DNA from: Bacteroidota bacterium | GTDB taxonomy: Bacteria; Bacteroidota; Bacteroidia; Bacteroidales; Paludibacteraceae | DNA: 38,477 nt | Direction of reading: 5' to 3' | NCBI GenBank assembly: GCA_023459355.1 | Contig: JAEWUM010000044.1 | Span: 1 to 38,477 of the forward strand | Shown here: positions 12,360 to 21,783 of the stretch, in pieces | Position numbering within the stretch: the first letter of the stretch is position 1 | How the letters are laid out: each line of letters starts with the position of its first letter | Made by a program: the position numbers and the translations under genes | Notes under the pieces: generated by a model | Told to the model about the DNA's origin: nothing | Databases searched by the model: none | The model's input: the letters and a program-made list of their open reading frames with translations, nothing else

Positions 12360-14693
12360 TTAATCCAGCACCTCAAGCTTAGCAAACTTCAACAACAGCG
12401 ATTTCACGCCTTTTTCGCCAAAATCGATGTCGGCTTTTTCGTTGGCGCCGGTCATGCTGACCGACAGCACCTTCCCGATGCCGAACAATTGATGCTTTAC
12501 AAACTTACCAACAGGTATGGTTGGCGTAAAGTTTTCATCAGAAACTGCATGTCCTCCTGGTCGGATTTTGGTTAATTTCTTTGGTGATGGAGGTGGCATC
12601 GAAGGCATTTCCGGTTGCTGATAACTTTGTTTTGGAGTATAAGTCCGTTGCGCCCGGTGTCCGAAATTCCGGAAACCTCCCTTGAAATCATCATCATCAT
12701 CAAAAAATGAGGATTTACTTTTTACCTGATAATCAGCAGGATGATCGAGGTAAGCCGGATCAATATCCTTGATAAAACGGCTCGGATTGGCAAAGTTTAC
12801 CTGTCCGTTTTTGAAGCGTGACTTGGCATAGGTAATAAAACAACGTTCTTCAGCCCGGGTGATGGCTACATAAAACAACCTGCGTTCCTCTTCCAATTCC
12901 CTGGCGCTGTCCATCGCGAAAGTCGATGGAAACAATTCTTCTTCCATGCCGACGACAAACACCACTTTGAATTCAAGTCCTTTAGCGGCATGAACCGTCA
13001 TCATTGTAACTTTATCTTCATCCGCATTTTTATCTGTATCCTGATCGGTAAGCAAAGAAACCTCCGCCAGAAAATCGACCAACAGCGAAGACTCATTATT
13101 ATTGGTTTTTAGCTCGCAGAATTCATGGATGGCATTCAGCAATTCCTGCACATTCTCCCTTCTGCTCATGCTTTCAGGAGAATTATCGGTATAAGTATCG
13201 CTGATGATGCCGGTTGTTTTGATAATCGTATCCACCAACTGATAGGCATCTAACACTTCCCGCTGTTCGGCAAATACCCGGATCATCTCCCTGAATTTGG
13301 TCAGCTTGGTCGCAGTTCCTGCATTTACCGACAAATTATATTTAAGGATATCGCCCATCACTTCCCAGGCGGTAACTCCATGCAACAAGGCACATTCCAG
13401 CACTTTGTTCACCGTAGTATCCCCTATTCCCCGGGCAGGTGTGTTGATGATGCGTTTCAGCGCTTCTTCATCCGAAGGATTACAGACCAACCGGCAATAC
13501 GCGATTACATCCTTGATTTCCTTACGCTGATAGAAAGACAAGCCACCGTAAATCCGGTAAGGAATCAGGCTTTTACGGAGTTGATCTTCCAATACCCGTG
13601 ATTGGGCGTTGGTACGATATAACACCGCTATTTGCTGGTAAAGATAGTTCTCAGATTCTTTCAGGTCTTTAATATATTCCGCAACAACTGCACCTTCCTC
13701 AAAATCAGAATACAGCTGCATGACCTTAATTTTCTCCCCTTCTGCCTTTTCTGAATAAACGGTTTTGGGAATGCGGTGCTCGTTTTTATCAATCAGACTG
13801 TTCGCGGCATTCACGATGGTCTGCGTGGAACGGTAGTTACGCTCCAGCTTGAAGACCTGCGTCGATTGATAATTATTTTTAAACTGCAGGATGTTGTCGA
13901 TATTCGCTCCCCGGAAGGAATAAATGCTCTGTGCATCGTCGCCCACCACGCAAATTCGTTCGTGTTGTTCCGACAGTTTTTTGATTATCAGGTATTGTGC
14001 ATAGTTGGTATCCTGATATTCATCTACTAAAATATAGTTGAAATGCTCCCGGTATTTTTGCAGTACCTCCGGAAAATCACGAAATAATATATTCGTTTGC
14101 AACAGCAAATCGTCAAAATCCATAGCATCAGCCTGTTTGCATTTTTCTGTATAGATTTTATACACCTCATGCAAACGCGGTACCCTGGCATGCATATCCG
14201 AACGAACCATATCCGCATTTCCGGCATAAGCGCCGGGGGTAATCAGGTTATTTTTGGCTGACGAAATACGACTGTGCACAAAACCGGGCCTATAAATCTT
14301 TTCATCCAGCTTCATGCCCTTAATGATAGACTTAATCAACGAACTGGAATCCGAAGAATCGTAAATCGTAAAGTTTTTCGTGAAACCGAGTTTATCCGCT
14401 TCTGCCCTTAAAATCCGGGAGAAAACCGAGTGAAAAGTCCCCATCCACAAATAACGGGCAATGCGCTCTCCCACCAGTTCGGCTATCCTGTTCTTCATTT
14501 CGCGGGCGGCTTTGTTGGTGAATGTCAGGGCAAGTATAGAAGAAGGCGCCAGTCCTTTTTTGAGTAAATAAGCTATTTTGTAGGTCAGCACGCGCGTTTT
14601 ACCCGACCCGGCACCCGCGATGATAAGCGATGCTCCGTCGGAAAACTCCACGGCTTTGCGCTGACTCTCGTTTAGTTCGTCTAAAAACTTCAT
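12360..14693 (-). CDS. UvrD/PcrA-type ATP-dependent DNA helicase
   Basis: This superfamily 1A 3'-5' helicase of about 777 residues probably acts in repair and replication-fork clearance. Motifs visible in order are the Q-motif LNESQRKAVEF, Walker A AGAGSGKTRVLTYKIAYLL, LTFTNKAAREMKNRI, Walker B DEYQDTNYAQY, motif III GDDAQSIYSFRGA, motif IV LERNYRSTQTIV, motif V TMMTVHAAKGLEF and motif VI VAITRAEERCFITYA. The C-terminal end (VKHQLFGIGKVLSVSMTG and DFGEKGVKSLLLKFAKLEVL) is the small PcrA-type Tudor-like domain that contacts RNA polymerase in other species. I chose the ATG at 14693 (MKFLDELNESQ) over the upstream one at 14735 because a TACTTTTG promoter element at 14725-14732 lies between them. 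Confidence 0.92.
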   Translation of the reverse strand: MKFLDELNESQRKAVEFSDGASLIIAGAGSGKTRVLTYKIAYLLKKGLAPSSILALTFTNKAAREMKNRIAELVGERIARYLWMGTFHSVFSRILRAEADKLGFTKNFTIYDSSDSSSLIKSIIKGMKLDEKIYRPGFVHSRISSAKNNLITPGAYAGNADMVRSDMHARVPRLHEVYKIYTEKCKQADAMDFDDLLLQTNILFRDFPEVLQKYREHFNYILVDEYQDTNYAQYLIIKKLSEQHERICVVGDDAQSIYSFRGANIDNILQFKNNYQSTQVFKLERNYRSTQTIVNAANSLIDKNEHRIPKTVYSEKAEGEKIKVMQLYSDFEEGAVVAEYIKDLKESENYLYQQIAVLYRTNAQSRVLEDQLRKSLIPYRIYGGLSFYQRKEIKDVIAYCRLVCNPSDEEALKRIINTPARGIGDTTVNKVLECALLHGVTAWEVMGDILKYNLSVNAGTATKLTKFREMIRVFAEQREVLDAYQLVDTIIKTTGIISDTYTDNSPESMSRRENVQELLNAIHEFCELKTNNNESSLLVDFLAEVSLLTDQDTDKNADEDKVTMMTVHAAKGLEFKVVFVVGMEEELFPSTFAMDSARELEEERRLFYVAITRAEERCFITYAKSRFKNGQVNFANPSRFIKDIDPAYLDHPADYQVKSKSSFFDDDDDFKGGFRNFGHRAQRTYTPKQSYQQPEMPSMPPPSPKKLTKIRPGGHAVSDENFTPTIPVGKFVKHQLFGIGKVLSVSMTGANEKADIDFGEKGVKSLLLKFAKLEVLD

Positions 14694-14724
14694 GTAAAGA
14701 GAAATAAATGCTGATAATAGTGGA

Positions 14725-14732
14725 CAAAAGTA
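14725..14732 (-). promoter_or_regulatory. Promoter -7 element for the helicase gene
   Basis: The minus strand reads TACTTTTG, matching TAnnTTTG. The predicted transcript start near 14720 is about 27 bases before the ATG at 14693, which decides the start codon of the helicase. A clear -33 element was not seen. Confidence 0.5.
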
Positions 14733-14888
14733 CAAATAAAACAGGAGCTGTCAGCATGAAATTTCCGGAATTTATGAACACTGCAAGCCAAATAAAAACA
14801 TCAGCTGATAAAAAAAGTGAAAAACGGAGGTCAGGTTGAACAAAGCTATTACTTTCGCCATTTGAATTACACGTTGAAAAATTAGTTT

Positions 14889-17201
14889 ATGAAAATACAT
14901 CTGCTTCATTTATTCATACTTATATCTGTTTCGGTTTTTGCAGTACAAAAACATACCATCAGCGGAACGGTTTCTGATGCTTCATCGGGTGAAAGTCTGA
15001 TCGGGGCAACAATCCTTATTGATGAAATACCAGGGACCGGCGCTTCCACCAACGCCTATGGATATTTTTCCCTGACACTCAACGACAGCCAATATACATT
15101 GATTGTTTCATACCTGGGCTACAAATCTATCATCCAGACAATAAACATCAAAGAAAACAGGATGATAAACTTCAAACTGGAGCCTGACACCCGACAATTA
15201 GACGAGGTAGAAGTGACTGCACGTCGAACCAACGACAACATCCTTTCGACTGAAATCGGGGTTGAAAGGGTGCAAGTGAAAGAAATTGCCAAAGTTCCGG
15301 TGATTTTTGGAGAAGCCGACATCCTGAAAACCCTGAAACTGACTCCGGGCATCAAATCGGTTGGTGAAGCCAGTGGCGGATTTTATGTACGTGGCGGCAA
15401 CAGCTCACAGAATCTGATTTTGTTGGATGAAGCGACTGTTTACAATGCCGATCACCTGCTGGGTTTTTTCTCTACTTTCAACAGCGATGCCATCAAAGAT
15501 ATACAGATATTTAAAGGCACCGCTCCTGCTGAATACGGCGGTAGAATTTCTTCGGTGCTGGATGTAAAAATGAATGATGGCAATAACCAAACGCACCATA
15601 TTGGTGGCGGTATCGGTTTGATTTCCTCGCGCCTGAACCTGGAAGGGCCTATAGTAAAAGAAAAAGGCTCCTATCTTGTAACTGCACGCAGAACCTATGC
15701 GGATTTGTTTCTGAAACTTTCTCCCGATGAATTAATCAATAATAACCAGCTGTATTTCTACGATCTCAACCTGAAAGTAAACTACCGGATAGATGAAAGA
15801 AACCGCATTTTCTTATCGGGTTATTTTGGTCGCGATGTATTTGAATTTCAGGAAAGATTCGGTTTAGACTGGGGTAACATCACCGGCACACTCCGGTGGA
15901 ATCATTTGTGGAATGCCAAATTATTCAGTAACACTTCCATCATTTATTCGAATTACGACTATAAGGTAAATATACTGCAGGACGCAGGATTTAGTCTGAC
16001 ATCCATCATCAAAAACTGGAACTTCAAACATGAATTTCAGTATTATCCTGATAGTAAAAACACCCTGACCTTCGGTGTAAACTCCATTTACCACACCATC
16101 ATTCCCGGACAACTCGACACCACGGAAGATTCGGATTTTACACCAACCCGCCTACAGGAAAAATTCGCTGTCGATAATGGCGTTTATATCAGCAACACCT
16201 GGAAACCGACTTATAACCTCAATATCAATTATGGATTGAGATTTTCTGCTTATCATTTATTTGGTCCCGGTGATTTTTATACCTACAGGGACGGAGCCAT
16301 AACGGATACTACAACTTACGCAAAAAATCAGATCGTTAAATCCTATTATCAAATTGAGCCCCGACTGAACATCGCCTATATTTTTGATGAAAGAAATTCA
16401 GTCAAAGCAAGTTTTACCAGGAATACGCAAAACCTGCATTTGATTTCGAATGCCACTTCTACTCTGCCGACAGACATCTGGTTATCATCGAGTAACAACG
16501 TAAAACCGGAAATCGGCGACCAGTTTTCGTTGGGTTATTTCACCAATTTCAAAGAGGATATGTATCAGTTGAGTACTGAAATATATTACCGTTGGATGCA
16601 AAACCAGATCGATTTGAAGAATGGCGCCGATATCAACGCGAACGAACACATTGAAGGCGAACTGCTTTTCGGTGTGGGAAGGGCTTATGGAGCGGAGGTT
16701 TTGCTCCGTAAGAAAAAAGGCAAACTAACTGGATGGATTGGTTATACCTGGTCAAGGACAGAAAGGCTGATTGATGGCATCAACAATGGCAACTGGTACC
16801 CGGCCAGACAGGACATAACCCATGATGTATCAGTTGTCGGCATTTACGACATCAACAAGAAATGGTCGGTCTCAGCTACCTGGGTTTACAACACCGGAAA
16901 TGCAGTCACCTTCCCGAGTGGCAAATACCTCGTCAACGGTAACGTGCGCTATTATTACACCGAACGCAACGGCTACAGGATGCCCGATTATCACCGGCTT
17001 GATTTAGGAGCGACACGCATACTCAAGAAAACCAGTAAATATGAAAGCAGCCTGAACTTCTCAGTTTATAATGCTTATGGTCAGAAAAATCCATTTACCA
17101 TTGATTTCGAACCTGATGAAAGCAATCCGGAAGTTATCAACGCGGTAAAAACCTATTTATTTACTTATGTTCCATCGATAACCTATAATTTTAGATTTTA
17201 A
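14889..17201 (+). CDS. TonB-dependent receptor
   Basis: This 770-residue outer-membrane transporter has a signal peptide (MKIHLLHLFILISVSVFAVQ), a CarboxypepD_reg-like beta-sandwich (about 22-105, HTISGTVSDASSGESLIGATI), a plug domain (about 125-225, with VYVRGG-type sequence FYVRGGNSSQNLILLDEATVY in overview and APAEYGGRISSVLDVKMNDG), and a 22-stranded barrel to the C-terminal phenylalanine (VPSITYNFRF). The substrate cannot be told from sequence. One base separates it from a DUF4249 lipoprotein gene, the usual partner arrangement, so the two are almost certainly an operon and probably one uptake complex. There is no FecR/sigma pair or SusD gene nearby. A TACTTTCG sequence at 14850-14857 may be the promoter, but it deviates from consensus. 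Confidence 0.92.
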   Translation: MKIHLLHLFILISVSVFAVQKHTISGTVSDASSGESLIGATILIDEIPGTGASTNAYGYFSLTLNDSQYTLIVSYLGYKSIIQTINIKENRMINFKLEPDTRQLDEVEVTARRTNDNILSTEIGVERVQVKEIAKVPVIFGEADILKTLKLTPGIKSVGEASGGFYVRGGNSSQNLILLDEATVYNADHLLGFFSTFNSDAIKDIQIFKGTAPAEYGGRISSVLDVKMNDGNNQTHHIGGGIGLISSRLNLEGPIVKEKGSYLVTARRTYADLFLKLSPDELINNNQLYFYDLNLKVNYRIDERNRIFLSGYFGRDVFEFQERFGLDWGNITGTLRWNHLWNAKLFSNTSIIYSNYDYKVNILQDAGFSLTSIIKNWNFKHEFQYYPDSKNTLTFGVNSIYHTIIPGQLDTTEDSDFTPTRLQEKFAVDNGVYISNTWKPTYNLNINYGLRFSAYHLFGPGDFYTYRDGAITDTTTYAKNQIVKSYYQIEPRLNIAYIFDERNSVKASFTRNTQNLHLISNATSTLPTDIWLSSSNNVKPEIGDQFSLGYFTNFKEDMYQLSTEIYYRWMQNQIDLKNGADINANEHIEGELLFGVGRAYGAEVLLRKKKGKLTGWIGYTWSRTERLIDGINNGNWYPARQDITHDVSVVGIYDINKKWSVSATWVYNTGNAVTFPSGKYLVNGNVRYYYTERNGYRMPDYHRLDLGATRILKKTSKYESSLNFSVYNAYGQKNPFTIDFEPDESNPEVINAVKTYLFTYVPSITYNFRF

Positions 17202-17202
17202 T

Positions 17203-18030
17203 ATGCTGTTAAAAATTAAAACATATAGCAAACTGATTATTCTCATGGCAGCTATGATATCAGCATCCTGTTCTGAAATCATCGAGATCAACATCAACGA
17301 CTCTCATCCTCAAGTGGTTGTAGAAGCAAGTATCGGGAGAGGTGAACCAGCAGTGGTCGTATTAACGCGTTCGGTAAATCTGTATCATACCGGATCATTT
17401 CCTCCGGTAAGCGGTGCAGTCATTACTATATCAGATACAGAAGGCAACAGCGAGATTTTAACCGAAATAAATCCAGGCATTTATATTTCTGTTAATTTGA
17501 AAGGAAAATCGGGTCATACCTATTTTCTAAACGTTGAAAATGAAGCAGAAACAATTTCATCGTCCGGCAGGATTCCGGAACATGTTCCCGTTGATAGCTT
17601 TCGTGTTGTAAATTCCATCTATCCGGGTGGTGGCCCGGCGGTTTTACCCAATCAAACGGCCGACTTCTATGAAGTTTATGTTACCTATACCGATCCGGTA
17701 GACAAACAAAACTACTACCGGATAGTTTTAACAGTAAACGGCAAAATTTCAGGAAACAATTACGTATATGACGATCGGCTGACAAACGGCAACCAGGTCG
17801 AGAATCTGCTGGTGGTATATAATCCGGAGTTGAAATCCGGAGACAGCATTTCAGTGGAGGTACAATGCATCAGCAAATCTGTGTATGAATACTTCAAAAG
17901 CATGGGTGGCTCTTCCGGGGGACCGGGAAGTTCATCAAGTCCAGCCAATCCCTACACCAATTTAAAAGGAGCAACACTCGGGTTCTTCAATCCTCATACA
18001 GTTGAACGACTTCATTATATTATTCCATAA
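17203..18030 (+). CDS. DUF4249 lipoprotein, partner of the TonB receptor
   Basis: This 275-residue protein has a lipoprotein signal peptide with lipobox ISASC (Cys23) followed by SEIIEININ, a typical DUF4249 opening. The body contains an immunoglobulin-like first part (PQVVVEASIGRGEPAVVVLTRSV, PVSGAVITISDTEGN) and ends with TNLKGATLGFFNPHTVERLHYIIP in outline, the family's C-terminal motif. A serine/glycine-rich stretch (GGSSGGPGSSSSPANP) near residue 235 is likely a loop at a ligand or partner face. DUF4249 proteins are almost always encoded next to TonB receptors, which suggests an accessory role comparable in position, not homology, to SusD. The ligand is unknown. Confidence 0.85.
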   Translation: MLLKIKTYSKLIILMAAMISASCSEIIEININDSHPQVVVEASIGRGEPAVVVLTRSVNLYHTGSFPPVSGAVITISDTEGNSEILTEINPGIYISVNLKGKSGHTYFLNVENEAETISSSGRIPEHVPVDSFRVVNSIYPGGGPAVLPNQTADFYEVYVTYTDPVDKQNYYRIVLTVNGKISGNNYVYDDRLTNGNQVENLLVVYNPELKSGDSISVEVQCISKSVYEYFKSMGGSSGGPGSSSSPANPYTNLKGATLGFFNPHTVERLHYIIP

Positions 18031-18074
18031 TCCACAGGACGTTTAGTCACTGTTTTTATCTCAAAAAAATATTG

Positions 18075-18082
18075 TAGCTTTG
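18075..18082 (+). promoter_or_regulatory. Promoter -7 element for the acyltransferase gene
   Basis: TAGCTTTG matches TAnnTTTG and is followed by the commonly seen CA. The predicted transcript start near 18088 lies after the first in-frame ATG at 18080, which rules that codon out and supports the ATG at 18107. Confidence 0.6.
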
Positions 18083-18106
18083 CATTCTCAAAAAAACAAA
18101 ATTAAT

Positions 18107-18652
18107 ATGCAGAAATTAAGTCGCTGGATACTGCGCATTGCCGGTTGGAAAATGATACTGACCACCGAAGAACCACCAAAAAGTATCGTTTGTGTTGCAC
18201 CTCATACAAGTAATTGGGATTTTATCATCGGAAAATTATCCTATTGGGCTGCGAACCGCAAATCATCATTTTTAATTAAAAAATCCTGGTTTATTTTTCC
18301 TTTCAATTACATGTTTCATTCGATGGGAGGAGTTCCGGTCGATCGCAGCAAAGCAAGTTCTGTAACCGAACAAATGGCAAAAGAATTTGATAAAAGGACA
18401 CATTTTCACCTGGCCATTACGCCGGAAGGAACCAGAAGTCTACGTAAAAAATGGAAAATGGGGTTTTATCACATTGCCATGAAAGCCGGGGTACCCATTG
18501 AACTTGCCTATATTGATTACAAGAAAAAAGAGATGGGTGTAAAAGAAGTTTTCATGCCTACGGGTGATGAGACTGCTGATATGTTGCACATCAGAGAGTA
18601 TTATAAGAATGTAACCCCCCGGTTTCCGGAGAAATTTCATAAAAATTTCTAA
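18107..18652 (+). CDS. PlsC-type lysophospholipid acyltransferase
   Basis: This 181-residue protein is a short 1-acyl-glycerol-3-phosphate-type acyltransferase. The catalytic H-x4-D motif is H33-TSNW-D38 (APHTSNWDFIIG). The later motif ITPEGTRSLRKKWKMGFYHIA near residue 105 binds the glycerol phosphate in the family. GGVPVDRSK near residue 75 is the third conserved block. It probably acts at the inner face of the cytoplasmic membrane in phospholipid or lipid acylation; the acyl acceptor is not known for this short subgroup. The start at 18107 is chosen because the earlier ATG at 18080 overlaps the promoter element at 18075-18082. Confidence 0.85.
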   Translation: MQKLSRWILRIAGWKMILTTEEPPKSIVCVAPHTSNWDFIIGKLSYWAANRKSSFLIKKSWFIFPFNYMFHSMGGVPVDRSKASSVTEQMAKEFDKRTHFHLAITPEGTRSLRKKWKMGFYHIAMKAGVPIELAYIDYKKKEMGVKEVFMPTGDETADMLHIREYYKNVTPRFPEKFHKNF

Positions 18653-18670
18653 CTTTACTTTGATAGCGAA

Positions 18671-18700
18671 TAGTGGTTAGTGGATAGTGGTTAGTGGTTA
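18671..18700. repeat. 7-bp tandem repeat (TAGTGGT)
   Basis: Four copies of TAGTGGT or TAGTGGA follow each other, ending in TA. Such TAGTGGTTAGTGG stretches are, in my recollection, frequent between genes in Bacteroidota. It lies 18 bases after the acyltransferase stop codon. No coding function is apparent. Confidence 0.8.
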
Positions 18701-18818
18701 ATTTAAAGACTAATGTGGTTTAAGAGTTTAAAAATTTAAGAGAGTGGAAAGACATTAGACCTGATTTTTTAACTTCTAAATAAACATATAACAATAAAAA
18801 TAAGCTTTCATTTTATTT

Positions 18819-19919
18819 ATGAAGATTGATTACCGGAAAATAGGTCTCAGCAAGCTGGATATTTACATCATCAGGAAGTTTCTTGGTACGTTTTTCTTTT
18901 CTATCATTCTGATTTTAAGCATCGCGGTCATTTTCGACCTGACTGAGAAATTAGACAATTTCTTCGATAACAATGCACCATTAGAAGCCATCATATTTGA
19001 CTATTACCTGAACTTTATCCCGTTCTACATGAACATGTTTACCCCCTTGTTCACTTTTATCTCGGTAATATTCTTCACCTCGAAACTTGCTTCCAACACG
19101 GAAATTATTGCCATGCTCGCCAGCGGTATCAGTTTCAGGCGCATCATGAAACCCTATTTCATTTCAGCCACCATCATCAGCATTATGTCGTTTATACTGG
19201 GAGGTTATATCATTCCGCCTTCCAATGAAAAAATGCTTGAGTTTGAAGATGCTTACATCAAGAAATTCAAAACCAATTATGCCCGTAATATCCAGATGGA
19301 AGTTGAACCCGGTGTGATTCTTTACATCGAAAGATTTGAAATAGCACAAAATAAGGGTTATCGTTTTTCTCTGGAGAAATTCGATGATAAGATCCTTACT
19401 TCCCGCTTAACAGCCGAATCAATTACCTGGGACTCATTATACCAATGGAAAATTACCGATTATCTGTTGCGGAATTTTGACGGCATGCGCGAAAGCATTG
19501 TCAAAGGCACTACATTAGATACAACGATTATGGTTCAGCCCCGGGAATTCTTCATAACAGCCAAGGAAAGTGCTCAACTGAACAACACCAAACTGAAGGA
19601 ACACCTTGACCGGCTTAAGAACAGAGGAATAGGAAGCACTCAGGCGTTTGAAGATGAATATTACAAACGATTCTCCATGCCGTTGGCAGCTTTCATCATG
19701 ACATTGATGGGCGTTTCATTGGCGTCCAGAAAAGTAAGAGGAGGTATCGGACTTCATTTGGGCATCGGACTGGCATTGAGTTCAATATACATTTTGTTTT
19801 CTACTTTATCAACCTCATTTTCAGTAAGTGGCGCCATGTCGCCATTTCTGGCTGTGTGGTTGCCTAATTTTCTTTTTCTGGGAATAGGGGCCTATCTTTA
19901 TCATACGGCTCCTAAATAG
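18819..19919 (+). CDS. LptF/LptG-family LPS export permease
   Basis: This 366-residue YjgP/YjgQ-family protein has the family layout: one N-terminal TM helix (LGTFFFSIILILSIAVIFDL), two more around residues 60-120, a soluble beta-jellyroll-like periplasmic domain (about 140-260), and three C-terminal TM helices (FSMPLAAFIMTLMGVSLASR, GGIGLHLGIGLALSSIYILF, FLAVWLPNFLFLGIGAYLY). DLTEKLDNFF and SNTEIIAMLASGISFRRIMKPY are conserved in LptF/G. With LptB it forms the inner-membrane part of the lipopolysaccharide bridge to the outer membrane. Which of the two paralogues it is cannot be decided. The butyrate kinase gene begins 26 bases later and may be co-transcribed. Confidence 0.88.
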   Translation: MKIDYRKIGLSKLDIYIIRKFLGTFFFSIILILSIAVIFDLTEKLDNFFDNNAPLEAIIFDYYLNFIPFYMNMFTPLFTFISVIFFTSKLASNTEIIAMLASGISFRRIMKPYFISATIISIMSFILGGYIIPPSNEKMLEFEDAYIKKFKTNYARNIQMEVEPGVILYIERFEIAQNKGYRFSLEKFDDKILTSRLTAESITWDSLYQWKITDYLLRNFDGMRESIVKGTTLDTTIMVQPREFFITAKESAQLNNTKLKEHLDRLKNRGIGSTQAFEDEYYKRFSMPLAAFIMTLMGVSLASRKVRGGIGLHLGIGLALSSIYILFSTLSTSFSVSGAMSPFLAVWLPNFLFLGIGAYLYHTAPK

Positions 19920-19945
19920 TTGATTTACCTTAAATTGACACAACT

Positions 19946-21013
19946 ATGCACAAAATTCTGGTTATAAACCCGGGCTCGACTTCAACCAAAGTTGCGGTTT
20001 ACGAAGACGATAAGCCTTTGATTTCCTGTGCAATTAAACATCCGGCCAAATTATTGCATGCTTATAAACATGTGATTGAGCAGTATGAGTTCCGGTTAGA
20101 GCACATCCTCAACTATCTCGCGGAAGAAAAAGTTGACCTGAATAGTATTCACGCAGTTGTCGGACGGGGTGGCTTCCTTCGCCCTTTGCCTTCCGGTATT
20201 TACGCAGTTAATGAAACTATGTTAAACGACCTGCGACAGTGTCTGAACGGAGAACATGCCAGCAACCTGGGTGCGGTGTTGGCAAATGAGTTTGCATCCA
20301 GGATTTGTGATTGCCGGGCATATATCGCCGATCCGGTTGTCGTGGATGAATTGCAGGAAGTGGCCCGTATTAGTGGACTGCCACAATTTCCCAGAAGATC
20401 CGCTTTCCATGCATTGAACCATAAAGCTATTGGCAGAAAATACGCTGCAGATTGTGGTACCAAATACGACAAACTCAACCTCGTAATTGCCCATTTAGGA
20501 GGTGGCATCTCAGTAGCGGCACATAAACAGGGTCGGGTCATCGACACCAACCAGGCGCTTGATGGTTTTGGGCCTTTTTCGGCTGAACGTGCAGGCACCA
20601 TGGATGCCGGGGCTTTAATCCGGGTTATCTTTGCCGGCATATACGAACAGGAAGAAATTCAGCATTTGCTTGTGGGAAAAGGAGGATTAGTCGCTCATCT
20701 TGGCACAAACGATGTCAATGCCGCCTATAAACTGGCACAAAACGGAGATTTACATGCCCGGCTTATTTTAGAAGCCATGTCTTATGGTGTTGCGAAAGAA
20801 ATTGGTTCTATGCTCGCCGTACTCGAAGGCAAAGCCGACGCTGTAATTCTCACAGGCGGAATGGCTTACAACGAATTAATTGTAAACTACATAATCAGGA
20901 TGATACAACCCATGTGTAAAGTCGTCGTGTATCCCGGAGAAGATGAAATGCAGGCTTTGGCAGAAGCCGGACTTCGTGTATTAAGGGGAGAAGAGTCTGT
21001 CAGACAATATTAA
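19946..21013 (+). CDS. buk: Butyrate kinase
   Basis: This 355-residue acetokinase-family enzyme converts butyryl phosphate and ADP to butyrate and ATP, or the reverse. Signatures are the N-terminal phosphate-binding segment VINPGSTSTKVAVYEDD, VVGRGGFLRPLPSGIYAVN near residue 72, AHLGGGISVAAHKQGRVIDT near residue 180, DGFGPFSAERAGTMDAGAL and VILTGGMAYNELI near residue 300. The length fits Buk rather than acetate kinase (about 400). A phosphotransbutyrylase gene (ptb), normally adjacent, is absent here: the neighbours are lptF/G and a DUF456 gene. So this is either an orphan buk or a kinase for another branched- or short-chain acid such as isobutyrate. Cytoplasmic. Confidence 0.92.
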   Translation: MHKILVINPGSTSTKVAVYEDDKPLISCAIKHPAKLLHAYKHVIEQYEFRLEHILNYLAEEKVDLNSIHAVVGRGGFLRPLPSGIYAVNETMLNDLRQCLNGEHASNLGAVLANEFASRICDCRAYIADPVVVDELQEVARISGLPQFPRRSAFHALNHKAIGRKYAADCGTKYDKLNLVIAHLGGGISVAAHKQGRVIDTNQALDGFGPFSAERAGTMDAGALIRVIFAGIYEQEEIQHLLVGKGGLVAHLGTNDVNAAYKLAQNGDLHARLILEAMSYGVAKEIGSMLAVLEGKADAVILTGGMAYNELIVNYIIRMIQPMCKVVVYPGEDEMQALAEAGLRVLRGEESVRQY

Positions 21014-21111
21014 ATGTGAGATAATCCTGTGTACATCTTTCCTGCATTCTATTTACATCAAATGAGCTATTTAACTACCAATAAATACATGAACTCAATT
21101 CAACATTCATC

Positions 21112-21591
21112 ATGGACCTATTTCTCATTATCATTGCCGGATTACTGCTGCTGACCGGATTTGTTGGTTCTATCTTACCCATTCTACCAGGCATCCCTTT
21201 ATCCTATTTGGGTATCATACTATTACATCTGTCATCAATCGTACAATTCTCCTCCCGGTTTCTAATAATCCTTGGAATTGCAGTAATTGTCGTTCAATTC
21301 CTTGACTTCATCATTCCTGTATGGGGCACAAAAAAGACAGGCGGAAGTAAAGCCGGTGTCAGGGGAAGTGTTATCGGACTTATGGCAGGTTTCTTCATAG
21401 GCCCCTGGGGAATCATCGCCGGACCTTTTGTTGGTGCACTCATCGGAGAATTACTGGTAGGTAAAACTTCACAGAAAGCTATCAAGGCAGCCTTTGGAAC
21501 CTTTCTGGGTTTGCTAACAGGTACTATTCTCAAATTGGCACTTGCAGGCATAATGATATATTATTACATTGAAGCCCTGATCAAAATATAA
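21112..21591 (+). CDS. DUF456 membrane protein
   Basis: This 159-residue hydrophobic protein has about four membrane segments. The glycine-rich DUF456 repeats are visible: LLLLTGFVGSILPILPGIPL at residues 11-30, and GSVIGLMAGFFIGPWGIIAG near residue 86, then FVGALIGELLVGKTSQKAIKAAFGTFLG in outline. No function is established for the family. It follows the butyrate kinase gene after 98 bases, and an operon link is uncertain. A stem-loop at 21638-21687 lies downstream. Confidence 0.83.
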   Translation: MDLFLIIIAGLLLLTGFVGSILPILPGIPLSYLGIILLHLSSIVQFSSRFLIILGIAVIVVQFLDFIIPVWGTKKTGGSKAGVRGSVIGLMAGFFIGPWGIIAGPFVGALIGELLVGKTSQKAIKAAFGTFLGLLTGTILKLALAGIMIYYYIEALIKI

Positions 21592-21637
21592 TAATTACTG
21601 CCTGACGAATATACATTTGTATTCTAAATTACTTTGA

Positions 21638-21687
21638 TATCAACCCGAAGACATTAAATCTTAAATTCGTTGTTCTTCAGGTTGATA
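21638..21687. terminator. Imperfect stem-loop between convergent genes
   Basis: TATCAACCCGAAGA and TCTTCAGGTTGATA form a 14-bp stem with one mismatch and a 22-base loop. It lies between the stop codons of the convergent DUF456 gene and the outer-membrane protein gene and could end transcripts from both sides. The long loop and lack of a clean T-run lower confidence. Confidence 0.45.
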
Positions 21688-21783
21688 ATAAATAAACAAA
21701 CAGAAAATTATCACAAAACTTAAAAAAAATGATTGATTTAATCCACTAAATCAAGATTAACAAAAATCTCTTACGATAGTTAA

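Noticed and set aside
14694..14735. Longer helicase start at 14735
   Set aside because: The extra 14 residues are not conserved-looking, and a promoter -7 element lies inside that extension.
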